Source of the DNA: Chloroflexota bacterium
GTDB taxonomy: Bacteria; Chloroflexota; Dehalococcoidia; SM23-28-2
Length of the DNA: 5,044 nucleotides
Assembly: GCA_030691665.1 (NCBI GenBank)
Contig: JAUYDU010000284.1
Location: 1-5,044, forward strand
Reading direction: 5' to 3'
The position numbers were made by a program, and so were the translations under genes. This document shows, one piece after another, positions 1-5,044 of this stretch (position 1 is its first letter; each line of letters begins with the position of its first letter). The notes under the pieces were generated by a model. The model was given only the letters and a program-made list of their open reading frames with translations, did not search any database and was not told the DNA's origin.

Positions 1-633
1 AAGATTGACCTGCCGCCGGAGCAGGTGGCCCACTGCCTGCGTCAGGTGGGCGTCGGCTTCATGTTCGCCCCCACCTTCCCTCCAGCCATGCGCTTCGCCG
101 CCGGCCCCCGGCGCGAGATCGGCGTGCGCACCGTCTTCAACATCCTCGGCCCCCTCACCAACCCCGCGGGGGCCCAGGCCCAGGTCCTGGGGGTAGCTGA
201 CGCCGCCATCGGCGAGAAGATGATCAGGGTGCTAGCCCGCCTGGGCTGCCGCCACGCCCTGGTCGTCCACGGCCAGGACGGCCTGGACGAACTGACCCTC
301 GCCGGCCCCACCCTCGTCCACGAGCTGAAGGAAGGCAGCGTTCGCTCCTACACGGTGACACCCCAGGAAGCGGGCCTGCCGCCCGCCTCCGGCCCGGCGC
401 TCAAGGGCGGCTCGCCCCAGGAGAACGCCGCCGCCATGCGAGCCGTCTTCGGCGGCGACAAGGGGCCATTGCGCGACATCGTCCTTCTGAACTCGGCGGC
501 CGCCCTGGTGGCGGCCGACAAGGCGCCCGCCCTGGCCGAGGGCGTGCCCCTGGCCGCCCGGGCTATCGATAGCGGCGCCGCCCTCGCCAAGCTCGACCGC
601 TTCATCGAGATCACCCGCAGCTTCGACTCTTGA
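1..633 (+). CDS. trpD: Anthranilate phosphoribosyltransferase, C-terminal part (5' end outside window)
   Basis: This enzyme transfers the phosphoribosyl group of PRPP to anthranilate, the second committed step of tryptophan synthesis, in the cytoplasm. Only the last 210 residues are present; the frame is open from base 1, so the start lies upstream. The family signature GVRTVFNILGPLTNP is at residues 41-55 of the visible part. The acidic pair of the metal-binding motif is in DGLDE (D96, E97), and the GG-x-PQENA segment is at 136-143. The family normally has His in FAPxxHPAM, but here residues 22-30 read FAPTFPPAM, with Pro at residue 27 (bases 79-81). From family knowledge this His lies near the anthranilate site, so the change is notable. 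The stop is 3 bp before trpC. No separate promoter is visible, consistent with one operon. Identity is certain; whether the site variant alters activity is not. Confidence 0.97.
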   Translation, partial: KIDLPPEQVAHCLRQVGVGFMFAPTFPPAMRFAAGPRREIGVRTVFNILGPLTNPAGAQAQVLGVADAAIGEKMIRVLARLGCRHALVVHGQDGLDELTLAGPTLVHELKEGSVRSYTVTPQEAGLPPASGPALKGGSPQENAAAMRAVFGGDKGPLRDIVLLNSAAALVAADKAPALAEGVPLAARAIDSGAALAKLDRFIEITRSFDS

Positions 634-636
634 CCC

Positions 637-1461
637 ATGGCCCGATTCAATTCCTTCCTCGACCACATCCTGGCCGATAAGCGCCGGGAGCTGGAGCGCC
701 GCCTCCAGGAGGAGCCCCTCGGCGTCCTGCGCAGGCGAGCGCGTCAAGCTCCGCCGACTAAGTCCCTGGCCCGGGCCCTGCGCGCGCCATCCCTGAGGCT
801 CATCGCCGAGGTCAAGCGCGCCTCGCCCTCTAGGGGGATCCTGCGCGCCGACCTCGACCCGGCGGCCCTGGCCTCCATCTACGCCCGGAGCGGCGCCGCC
901 GCCATATCGGTGCTCACCGAGGAGCAGCACTTCCGGGGCAGCCTGGCCGACCTGACGGCTGTCCGCGCAGCCCTGGACAGCCTGCCCGCCCGTAGGCAGG
1001 GCCAGGGCGACGCCCGTCCGCCCCTGCTGCGCAAGGACTTCTTGTTCGACATGTACCACCTGTTCGAGGCCAGGGCCTACGGCGCCGACGCCGTCCTCCT
1101 TATCGCCGCGATCCTCAACCCCGGCCTCCTCACCGCGTTCATCGACCTCGCTCGCTCCCTGGGCCTGGAGTGCCTGGTGGAGGTGCACGACGAGCCGGAG
1201 CTGGAGCGCGCCCTTGCCGCCGGCGCCCAGATCATTGGCGTCAACAACCGCGACCTGCACACATTTCAGACGGACCTGGCGGTGACCGAGCGCCTGCGCC
1301 CGCTCATCCCCGATGACAGGCTGGTGGTGGCTGAGAGCGGCATCCACACCCGCGCCGACGTGGAGCGATTGCGCCGCCTCGGCGTGCACGCCGTCCTCAT
1401 CGGCGAGGCGCTGGTGACGGCGGACGACCCCGGGGCGAGAATCGTGGAGCTGTTCGCATGA
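637..1461 (+). CDS. trpC: Indole-3-glycerol phosphate synthase
   Basis: This TIM-barrel enzyme closes the ring of CdRP with loss of CO2 and water to give indole-3-glycerol phosphate. At 274 residues it is complete and slightly long (family about 255-265). Expected active-site residues are all visible: IAEVKRASPS at 56-65 (E58, K60, S63, S65), LLRKDF with K133, LVEVH with E182, GVNNRDL with N203, ESGI with E233 and S234, and a closing phosphate loop VLIGEALV at 253-260. A hydrophilic stretch rich in Arg, Gln and Pro (about 114-129) sits just before LLRKDF, where most homologues have a short link. ATG 637 follows the trpD stop by 3 bp with no clear Shine-Dalgarno, so translation is probably coupled. 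The end overlaps the SDR gene by ATGA. It is monofunctional, with trpF encoded separately downstream. Confidence 0.98.
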   Translation: MARFNSFLDHILADKRRELERRLQEEPLGVLRRRARQAPPTKSLARALRAPSLRLIAEVKRASPSRGILRADLDPAALASIYARSGAAAISVLTEEQHFRGSLADLTAVRAALDSLPARRQGQGDARPPLLRKDFLFDMYHLFEARAYGADAVLLIAAILNPGLLTAFIDLARSLGLECLVEVHDEPELERALAAGAQIIGVNNRDLHTFQTDLAVTERLRPLIPDDRLVVAESGIHTRADVERLRRLGVHAVLIGEALVTADDPGARIVELFA

Positions 1462-2204
1462 GGGTTGTGAATAATGTCGCCCTCGTCACCGGCGCCGCCT
1501 CCGGCATCGGCCGCGCCACCGCCCTGCTCTTCGCCGCCGAGGGCGCCAGGGAGGCCATTCTCGACTGGAACTGCGAGGCTGGCGGCGAGACCGCCCGCCT
1601 GATCGGGGAGCGCGGCGGCGAGGCCGTCGCCCTGGTTGGCGACGTGTCCAAGGAGGAGGACGTGGCGGCGGCCGTGCGGGCCACCGTCGACAGGTTCGGC
1701 CGCCTGGACATCCTGGTGAATGACGCCGCCATCGAGTTCTGGGGCAAGGCTGCCGATACGAAGGTCGAGGACTGGGACAGGGTGCTTGCTGTGGACCTGC
1801 GGGGGGTGTTCCTCTGCTGCAAGCATGCCATCCCCCGGATGCTGGAGCAGGGCAGCGGAGCCATCGTCAACATCGCCTCGGTCAACGGTCTCGTGGGCAT
1901 CCCCGCCCACGCCGCCTACAACGCCGCCAAGGGCGGGATCATCGCCCTCACCCGCCAGATGGCTGTCGACTACGGGCCGGACAACATCCGGGTGAACTGC
2001 ATCTGCCCCACCACCACCGAGACGCCCATGGTCGAGGCCGTTCTGACCGAGGACCTGCGCCGCTACCTGATCCAGCAGCACCCCCTGCGAAGGCTGGCCC
2101 AGCCGGAGGACGTGGCCTACGCCGCCCTCTATCTCGCCTCCGACGAGGCCTCCTGCCTGACGGGCGTGATTCTTCCCGTGGACGGCGGCTGGACGGCCCA
2201 GTGA
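1458..2204 (+). CDS. Classical short-chain dehydrogenase/reductase (SDR), substrate unknown
   Basis: This is a 248-residue Rossmann-fold oxidoreductase of the FabG-like classical SDR type. The nucleotide-binding TGAASGIG is at residues 11-18. D36 at the end of strand 2 (ILDWN) suggests NAD(H) preference. Catalytic S141, Y154 and K158 lie in IASVNG and YNAAK with normal spacing. The C-terminal ILPVDGGW is typical. Three usual motifs deviate: NNAG reads NDAA (88-91), the tetrad Asn is Asp (D113 in VDLRGVF), and the Pro-Gly after strand 6 is Pro-Thr (P184-T185). The catalytic triad remains, so it is probably active. It overlaps trpC by ATGA and trpF by GTGA, and GGAG at 1446-1449 serves the start. 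No tryptophan pathway step needs an SDR, so its role is unknown. Its base composition matches the trp genes, arguing against recent arrival. Confidence 0.93.
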   Translation: MRVVNNVALVTGAASGIGRATALLFAAEGAREAILDWNCEAGGETARLIGERGGEAVALVGDVSKEEDVAAAVRATVDRFGRLDILVNDAAIEFWGKAADTKVEDWDRVLAVDLRGVFLCCKHAIPRMLEQGSGAIVNIASVNGLVGIPAHAAYNAAKGGIIALTRQMAVDYGPDNIRVNCICPTTTETPMVEAVLTEDLRRYLIQQHPLRRLAQPEDVAYAALYLASDEASCLTGVILPVDGGWTAQ

Positions 2205-2893
2205 GGCGAGTCGACTTGACCCGGGTTAAGATCTGCGGCGTCCGTGAGCCCGCCCACGCCCTGGCCGCGGCCCAGGCGGGGGCCGACTTCGTCGGCCTGG
2301 TGTTCGCCGAGAGCCGCCGCCGGGTGAGCGTCGAGCAGGCGCAGGCCGTCGCTCGGGCGCTGGGTGGCGCGCCCCTGTCCGCCGCGGGCAGCGGAACCGA
2401 AGCTATCCAGGCCCTCCTGGCGCAGAAGCGGCTGCTGCTGGTGGGCGTCTTCGCCGACGCCGACCCCGAGACCATCAACCGCACGGCCGAGGCGGCGGGC
2501 CTCGACCTCGTCCAGCTCAGCGGCCACGAGCCCTGGGACATCTGCCACAAGCTCTCTCGCCCCGTCATCAAGGCGGTAAAGGTCAAGCCCGGCATGTCCG
2601 GCCAAGAGGTCCTCTCCAGCCTGGAGCCAGGCGCTGTGCCCCTGCTGGACAGCCACGCCGAGGACGCCCTCGGCGGCAGCGGCCGCACCTTCGACTGGGT
2701 GGTGGCTGCTCAGGTGGCCCGCCGCTTCCCCATCGTCCTGGCCGGCGGCCTCACCCCCGACAACGTGGGCGAGGCGGTGCGCCTGGTGCGACCGTGGGCG
2801 GTGGACGTCTCCAGCGGCGTGGAGACGGACGGCGTGAAGGACGTGGCCAAGATTCGGGCCTTCATCGCGGCCGCTAGGGAGGCGAGCGCGTGA
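2201..2893 (+). CDS. trpF: Phosphoribosylanthranilate isomerase
   Basis: This enzyme carries out the Amadori rearrangement of phosphoribosylanthranilate to CdRP, between the TrpD and TrpC steps. The (beta-alpha)8 barrel is complete. RVKICG carries catalytic C12, GLVFAESRRRVS is at 32-43, catalytic D150 is in PLLDS, the FDW strand is at 164-166, and the phosphate sites are LAGGLTPDNV (180-189) and DVSSGVE (202-208). At 230 residues it is longer than the usual 200-210, mainly from an Ala/Gly/Ser-rich insert about 55-68. The usual QLHG motif reads QLSG (105-108). The chosen GTG overlaps the SDR stop by GTGA. An in-frame TTG at 2216, nine bases after GAGG (2203-2206), would give an N-terminus (M)TRVKICG exactly like family members and may be the true start. 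The 3' end encodes AGGGAGG, a leftover ribosome binding site discussed separately. Confidence 0.97.
   Translation: MRRVDLTRVKICGVREPAHALAAAQAGADFVGLVFAESRRRVSVEQAQAVARALGGAPLSAAGSGTEAIQALLAQKRLLLVGVFADADPETINRTAEAAGLDLVQLSGHEPWDICHKLSRPVIKAVKVKPGMSGQEVLSSLEPGAVPLLDSHAEDALGGSGRTFDWVVAAQVARRFPIVLAGGLTPDNVGEAVRLVRPWAVDVSSGVETDGVKDVAKIRAFIAAAREASA
2876..2892 (+). promoter_or_regulatory. Stranded Shine-Dalgarno and GTG start at the end of trpF
   Basis: AGGGAGG at 2876-2882 lies seven bases before a GTG (2890-2892) that overlaps the trpF stop as GTGA. This is the layout of a coupled downstream start, yet the frame it opens runs only 21 codons to a TGA at 2953-2955 and resembles no gene. I infer that it is the old trpB initiation site, cut from trpB by the hicAB module. 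Confidence 0.55.
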
Positions 2894-2896
2894 AGA
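2888..2896 (+). repeat. Left copy of a 9-bp imperfect direct repeat flanking the hicAB module
   Basis: GCGTGAAGA spans the trpF stop. It matches GCGTGAGGA at the trpB start in 8 of 9 bases. It could be a target duplication or a remnant of the former trpF-trpB overlap. Because both copies hold a start or stop codon, chance similarity is possible. Confidence 0.4.
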
Positions 2897-2952
2897 TTCT
2901 GTTTCCAACTCGTTGCCAACAGCTCAAGCGTAGCTCCCCGTTCTCCACGTCT

Positions 2953-2987
2953 TGATATCATACCACTTGACAAGTGGTATGATATCA
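2953..2987. repeat. Perfect 16-bp inverted repeat, likely operator of hicAB
   Basis: The arms TGATATCATACCACTT (2953-2968) and AAGTGGTATGATATCA (2972-2987) are exact reverse complements around the centre GAC. A nested 12-bp palindrome TATGATATCATA lies at 2978-2989, and a related half-site GGTATCAT at 2993-3000 echoes GGTATGAT at 2976-2983. The repeat covers the -35 and most of the spacer of the hicA promoter. This fits an operator for the ribbon-helix-helix part of HicB, which in known systems represses its own operon. In a transcript from upstream it could also fold into a hairpin. No U-run follows, so it is not a standard terminator. Confidence 0.7.
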
Positions 2988-2995
2988 TATATGGT
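2967..2995 (+). promoter_or_regulatory. Predicted sigma-70 type promoter of hicAB
   Basis: A consensus TTGACA (2967-2972) is followed after 17 bp by TATGGT (2990-2995), four of six matches to TATAAT. Transcription would begin near 3001-3003, practically at the hicA ATG, giving a leaderless or nearly leaderless mRNA. The -35 straddles the centre of the inverted repeat, so a bound repressor would block polymerase. Confidence 0.6.
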
Positions 2996-3001
2996 ATCAT
3001 T

Positions 3002-3244
3002 ATGGATGTCCGGCGCAGGATAGCGCGCTTCCGGAAGCGCACGGCGAATGTACGCTTCCAAGAGCTTCGCTCCCTCGTCGAGGCGGCAGGATGGGAGCTG
3101 GATCGGGTGAGTGGCAGCCATCACATATTCGTTAAGCCGGGTAGGACGCCACTCTCGATCCCCAACCATCCAGGAGCGCTCAACTCCTGGCTGGTTGACA
3201 GGGTACTGGACGAGCTCGAACGCGACTATGAAGTGGAGGGTTAG
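3002..3244 (+). CDS. hicA: HicA-family toxin (predicted mRNA interferase)
   Basis: This 80-residue protein fits the HicA/YcfA family, small double-stranded-RNA-binding-fold RNases that cleave mRNA and are neutralised by HicB. The family core is clear: helix FQELRSLVEAAGW (19-31), strand ELDRVSGSHHIF (32-43) with the conserved GSHH (38-41) holding the catalytic His, then strand TPLSIPNHPG (49-58) and a C-terminal helix LVDRVLDELE (64-73). A basic leader RRRIARFRKR (4-13) precedes the core, longer than in the smallest HicA proteins. No Shine-Dalgarno lies before ATG 3002, and the predicted transcript start is at the ATG itself. Two bases separate its stop from hicB. Toxin-first order is standard for hicAB. 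Family assignment is strong; toxicity is inferred. Confidence 0.9.
   Translation: MDVRRRIARFRKRTANVRFQELRSLVEAAGWELDRVSGSHHIFVKPGRTPLSIPNHPGALNSWLVDRVLDELERDYEVEG
3235..3239 (+). promoter_or_regulatory. Ribosome binding site of hicB
   Basis: GGAGG lies at the very end of hicA, seven bases before ATG 3247. It is a strong site, in contrast to hicA, which has none. This would favour antitoxin over toxin production. Confidence 0.75.
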
Positions 3245-3246
3245 AC

Positions 3247-3822
3247 ATGGCGGAGCCGGCGCAGGTTGCGGAGTACCTTTCAGCACCCTATTCGAGGGTT
3301 CTTGTCCCTGATCCTTCGGGGGGCTATTTCGCTGAGGTTCTTGAGCTTCCGGGTTGTTTCAGTGAGGGCGATACTCCGGAGGAAGCTATCAAGAACGTCG
3401 AGGAGGCCATGGAAGGCTGGATCGCCGCTGCTTTGGACGCGGGCCAGGCCATTCCCAGCCCTGCGGCCTCCCGCGGCTACAGCGGCCACGTAGCATTGAG
3501 GATGCCCAAGTCACTTCATCGGGAAGCGGTTAGAAGGGCGGAGTTGGAGGGTGTTAGCCTCAACCAGTATCTGGTGACTGCAATCGAGGCACATGTCGCG
3601 GGCCAGGACATGGCCGATGAAATCGCAGCAAGGGTGGCGGCGGGCCTTCAGGCAAGGTTTACTCAGATCATTTTCACTCAAGCCGACCTCAAAGTGGCCT
3701 TCAATGTGCCTGGTCTGCCGATGGAGGCAGTGAAGTTGCCTGCCGAAGAGCTTGTCGAGCCAAATGTGGCCAACTATGCCGTCACTGGTCCGATTGCAAG
3801 GAGGGAGCGCCAGAATGCCTGA
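3247..3822 (+). CDS. hicB: HicB-family antitoxin with ribbon-helix-helix domain and C-terminal extension
   Basis: This is the predicted partner that binds HicA and represses the operon. Residues 15-70 form the HicB degenerate RNase H-like domain: YSRVLVPDPSGGYFAEV, then ELPGCFSEGDTPEEA (33-47), a helix with EEAMEGWIAAAL, and the closing AIPSP. Residues 80-116 form a ribbon-helix-helix DNA-binding domain: GHVALRMPKSLHREAV followed by GVSLNQYLVTAIEAHV. Such proteins usually end about here (roughly 110-140 residues), but this one runs to 191. The extension starts with a helix-prone segment (about 120-138) and continues with strands such as FTQIIFT and LKVAFNVPG; I recognise no domain in it. The DNA-binding part probably reads the inverted repeat upstream of hicA. 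It overlaps the next gene by 8 bp. Family assignment is strong; the role of the extension is unknown. Confidence 0.92.
   Translation: MAEPAQVAEYLSAPYSRVLVPDPSGGYFAEVLELPGCFSEGDTPEEAIKNVEEAMEGWIAAALDAGQAIPSPAASRGYSGHVALRMPKSLHREAVRRAELEGVSLNQYLVTAIEAHVAGQDMADEIAARVAAGLQARFTQIIFTQADLKVAFNVPGLPMEAVKLPAEELVEPNVANYAVTGPIARRERQNA
3798..3804 (+). promoter_or_regulatory. Ribosome binding site of the third gene in the hicAB module
   Basis: AAGGAGG inside the end of hicB is ten bases before ATG 3815. It decides this start over an earlier in-frame TTG at 3752 that has no such site and would overlap hicB by about 70 bp. Confidence 0.75.
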
Positions 3823-4093
3823 GGTGGAGCAGGTCCTATACACGAACAGGGAACTGACCGAGCTCATGGTGAAGGACCGTGGTATCACGTCCGGACACTG
3901 GGCCATCCTGGTGAAGTTTCGCTTTAGCGGAGGGAACATCGACGTGGAAGGCGCTACCCATCCCGCCGCTATCACCTTGATAGACGGCATCGGCCTTCAG
4001 CGTGCGGAACCCTCGTTCCCCCTCGCGGTTGACGCCAGCAAGGTGAGCGGTTCCAAGCGGGCACGAGCTCGCGCGAGCCAGAAGTCGACCTAG
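3815..4093 (+). CDS. Small protein of unknown function cotranscribed with hicAB
   Basis: I do not recognise this 92-residue protein. It appears soluble, with no signal peptide or membrane helix. An N-terminal helix-prone part (VLYTNRELTELMVKDRG, 7-23) leads into a probable beta-rich middle (HWAILVKFRF, 28-37; PAAITLIDGIGLQRA, 50-64). It ends in a Lys/Arg-rich tail, KRARARASQK (81-90), that could contact nucleic acid. The start overlaps the hicB stop by 8 bp and has a strong ribosome binding site, so it is translated with the antitoxin. Codon use resembles hicAB, so it most likely travelled with the module. It may be a third component (chaperone, second antitoxin or accessory factor) or unrelated cargo; the sequence alone does not decide. 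It is a real gene by start, spacing and coding composition. Confidence 0.75.
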   Translation: MPEVEQVLYTNRELTELMVKDRGITSGHWAILVKFRFSGGNIDVEGATHPAAITLIDGIGLQRAEPSFPLAVDASKVSGSKRARARASQKST

Positions 4094-4101
4094 CTGCAAT
4101 A

Positions 4102-4110
4102 GCGTGAGGA
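4102..4110 (+). repeat. Right copy of the 9-bp imperfect direct repeat
   Basis: GCGTGAGGA covers the trpB GTG start and differs at one base from GCGTGAAGA at the trpF stop (2888-2896). The two copies bound the hicAB module. Confidence 0.4.
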
Positions 4111-5044
4111 CTGAACTCCCTGACGCCCGCGGCCACTTCGGCCCCTTCGGCGGCCAGTTCGTCCCCGAGACCCTGATGACTGCCCTGGCCGACCTGGCCG
4201 AGGCCTACGCCCAGGTCCAGCAGGACGAGCTCTTCCAGCGAGAGCTGGCGAACCTCTTGCGCGACTACGCCGGCCGGCCCACGCCTCTCTACTTCGCCGA
4301 GCATCTCACCCAGCGCCTGGGCGGCGCCCGCATCTACCTCAAGCGAGAGGACCTGGCCCACACCGGCGCCCACAAGATCAACAACGCCCTCGGTCAGGGG
4401 CTGCTGGCCAAGCGCATGGGCAAGCCCCGCGTCGTCGCCGAGACCGGGGCCGGCCAGCACGGCGTGGCCACGGCCACCGTCTGCGCCATGCTCGGCCTGG
4501 ACTGCCTCGTCTACATGGGCCAGGAGGACATGGCCCGCCAGGCCCTCAACGTCTTCCGCATGAAGCTGCTGGGGGCCCAGGTCGTGCCCGTGACCAGCGG
4601 CAGCCGCACCCTCAAGGACGCCATCAACGAGGCCATCCGCGATTGGGTGACCAACGTCCGCACCACTCACTACCTCCTGGGCAGCACCGTCGGCCCTCAC
4701 CCCTACCCGATGATGGTGCGCGACTTCCAGTCGGTCATCGGCCAGGAGGCGCGCGAGCAAATCCTGGCCGCCGCCGGGCGCCTGCCCGACTACGCCATCG
4801 CCTGTGTGGGCGGCGGCTCCAACGCCATGGGCCTTTTCCACCCCTTCTACGCCGACGCCGGCGTTCGCTTCGTGGGCGTAGAGGCCGCCGGTCATGGCCT
4901 GGACAGCGGCCGCCACGCCGCCAGCCTGGGGCGAGGCCGCCCGGGCGTCCTCCACGGCTCCCTCTCCTACCTCCTCCAGGACGAATGGGGTCAGGTGCTG
5001 GACACCCACAGCATCTCGGCCGGGCTGGACTATCCGGGCGTCGG
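4104..5044 (+). CDS. trpB: Tryptophan synthase beta subunit, N-terminal part (3' end outside window)
   Basis: This PLP enzyme joins indole, delivered by TrpA through a tunnel, with serine to make tryptophan. The visible 313 residues, about four fifths of the usual 390-400, remain open to the window edge. Conserved elements are GHFGPFGGQFVPETLM (10-25), LKREDLAHTGAHKINNA (79-95) with PLP lysine K91, AETGAGQHG (112-120) with catalytic E113, the PLP-phosphate loop GGGSNA (236-241), and SISAGLDYPG at the end. These match the standard TrpB1 type that pairs with TrpA. GTG 4104 is chosen because it places the first family motif at the normal distance and no other start lies between it and that motif. 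It has no clear Shine-Dalgarno and begins 10 bp after the preceding gene. The GTGA at the start equals the overlap style used upstream, suggesting it once overlapped trpF. Confidence 0.96.
   Translation, partial: MRTELPDARGHFGPFGGQFVPETLMTALADLAEAYAQVQQDELFQRELANLLRDYAGRPTPLYFAEHLTQRLGGARIYLKREDLAHTGAHKINNALGQGLLAKRMGKPRVVAETGAGQHGVATATVCAMLGLDCLVYMGQEDMARQALNVFRMKLLGAQVVPVTSGSRTLKDAINEAIRDWVTNVRTTHYLLGSTVGPHPYPMMVRDFQSVIGQEAREQILAAAGRLPDYAIACVGGGSNAMGLFHPFYADAGVRFVGVEAAGHGLDSGRHAASLGRGRPGVLHGSLSYLLQDEWGQVLDTHSISAGLDYPGV

Larger units (their letters stand above)
2894..4103 (+). other. Inserted hicA-hicB-unknown gene module interrupting the trp operon
   Basis: The block between the trpF stop and the trpB start differs from its surroundings. 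It is richer in A/T at third codon positions, has its own promoter and operator-like repeats, and encodes no tryptophan enzyme. No transposase, integrase or terminal inverted repeat is visible, so the transfer mechanism is unknown. The flanks show the imperfect direct repeat GCGTGA(A/G)GA. The 59 bp from 2894 to 2952 contain only a minor 8-of-9 tandem similarity, GTTTCCAAC (2901-2909) and GTTGCCAAC (2912-2920). Confidence 0.65.

Noticed and set aside
232..1389. Long open frame on the minus strand opposite trpD and trpC
   Set aside because: It lies antisense to two certain genes, has low-complexity Gly/Ala/Val/Gln-rich content, and is expected in high-GC coding DNA.
2890..2955. 21-codon frame from GTG 2890 as a trp leader peptide
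   Set aside because: It contains no Trp codon and no attenuator-type alternative hairpins with a T-run; it is better read as debris of a lost junction.
2944..2973. Divergent promoter on the minus strand from TTGTCA in the inverted repeat
   Set aside because: No acceptable -10 occurs at 16-18 bp spacing and no minus-strand gene follows.
2953..2987. Inverted repeat as intrinsic terminator of the upstream trp genes
   Set aside because: The stem is AT-rich and is followed by mixed sequence, not a T-run; overlap with TTGACA favours an operator.
3752..3814. Earlier TTG start for the third module gene
   Set aside because: It has no ribosome binding site, whereas ATG 3815 has AAGGAGG at good spacing and a small overlap with hicB.
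3972..5009. Long minus-strand open frame opposite trpB
   Set aside because: It is antisense to clear TrpB motifs, with repetitive Gly/Ala/Val composition and no recognisable domain.
1..5044. CRISPR array, tRNA, rRNA or transposase genes
   Set aside because: No spaced repeat arrays, cloverleaf-like segments or recombinase motifs were seen on either strand.

Overview
The window is a stretch of a tryptophan biosynthesis operon from a high-GC bacterium, read entirely on the + strand, with a toxin-antitoxin type module set into it. Order: trpD (3' part), trpC, a short-chain dehydrogenase/reductase (SDR) gene, trpF, then hicA, hicB and a small unknown gene, then trpB (5' part). Strong G/C bias at third codon positions and the compact operon suit a high-GC lineage. 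A Chloroflexota-like bacterium is one guess, but nothing here fixes the taxonomy.

Region 1 (1-2893): trpD and trpC are 3 bp apart. trpC and the SDR gene overlap by ATGA, and the SDR gene and trpF overlap by GTGA. This is a tightly coupled unit. TrpD, TrpC and TrpF carry out successive steps from anthranilate to indole-3-glycerol phosphate; the SDR is an uninvited but long-resident guest with the same base composition as its neighbours.

Region 2 (2894-4103): composition changes. By hand count, 24 of the 80 hicA codons and 27 of the first 80 hicB codons end in A or T, against 8 of the first 80 in trpF. A 108-bp gap holds a perfect 16-bp inverted repeat with a 3-nt centre. A consensus TTGACA -35 lies across that centre, followed by a probable leaderless hicA start. 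hicA, hicB and a third 92-codon gene form a coupled cistron set.

Region 3 (4104-5044): trpB starts at a GTG only 10 bp after the third gene, with no terminator and no clear ribosome binding site. The last bases of trpF still carry a strong Shine-Dalgarno sequence ahead of a GTGA that overlaps the trpF stop, and the trpB start is also GTGA. The simplest reading is that trpF and trpB once overlapped by GTGA like the genes before them, and that the hicAB module landed exactly in that junction. This stranded the old ribosome binding site and left trpB downstream of a self-regulated toxin-antitoxin promoter. That junction, the operator layout and the unknown third gene are the most interesting points in the window.
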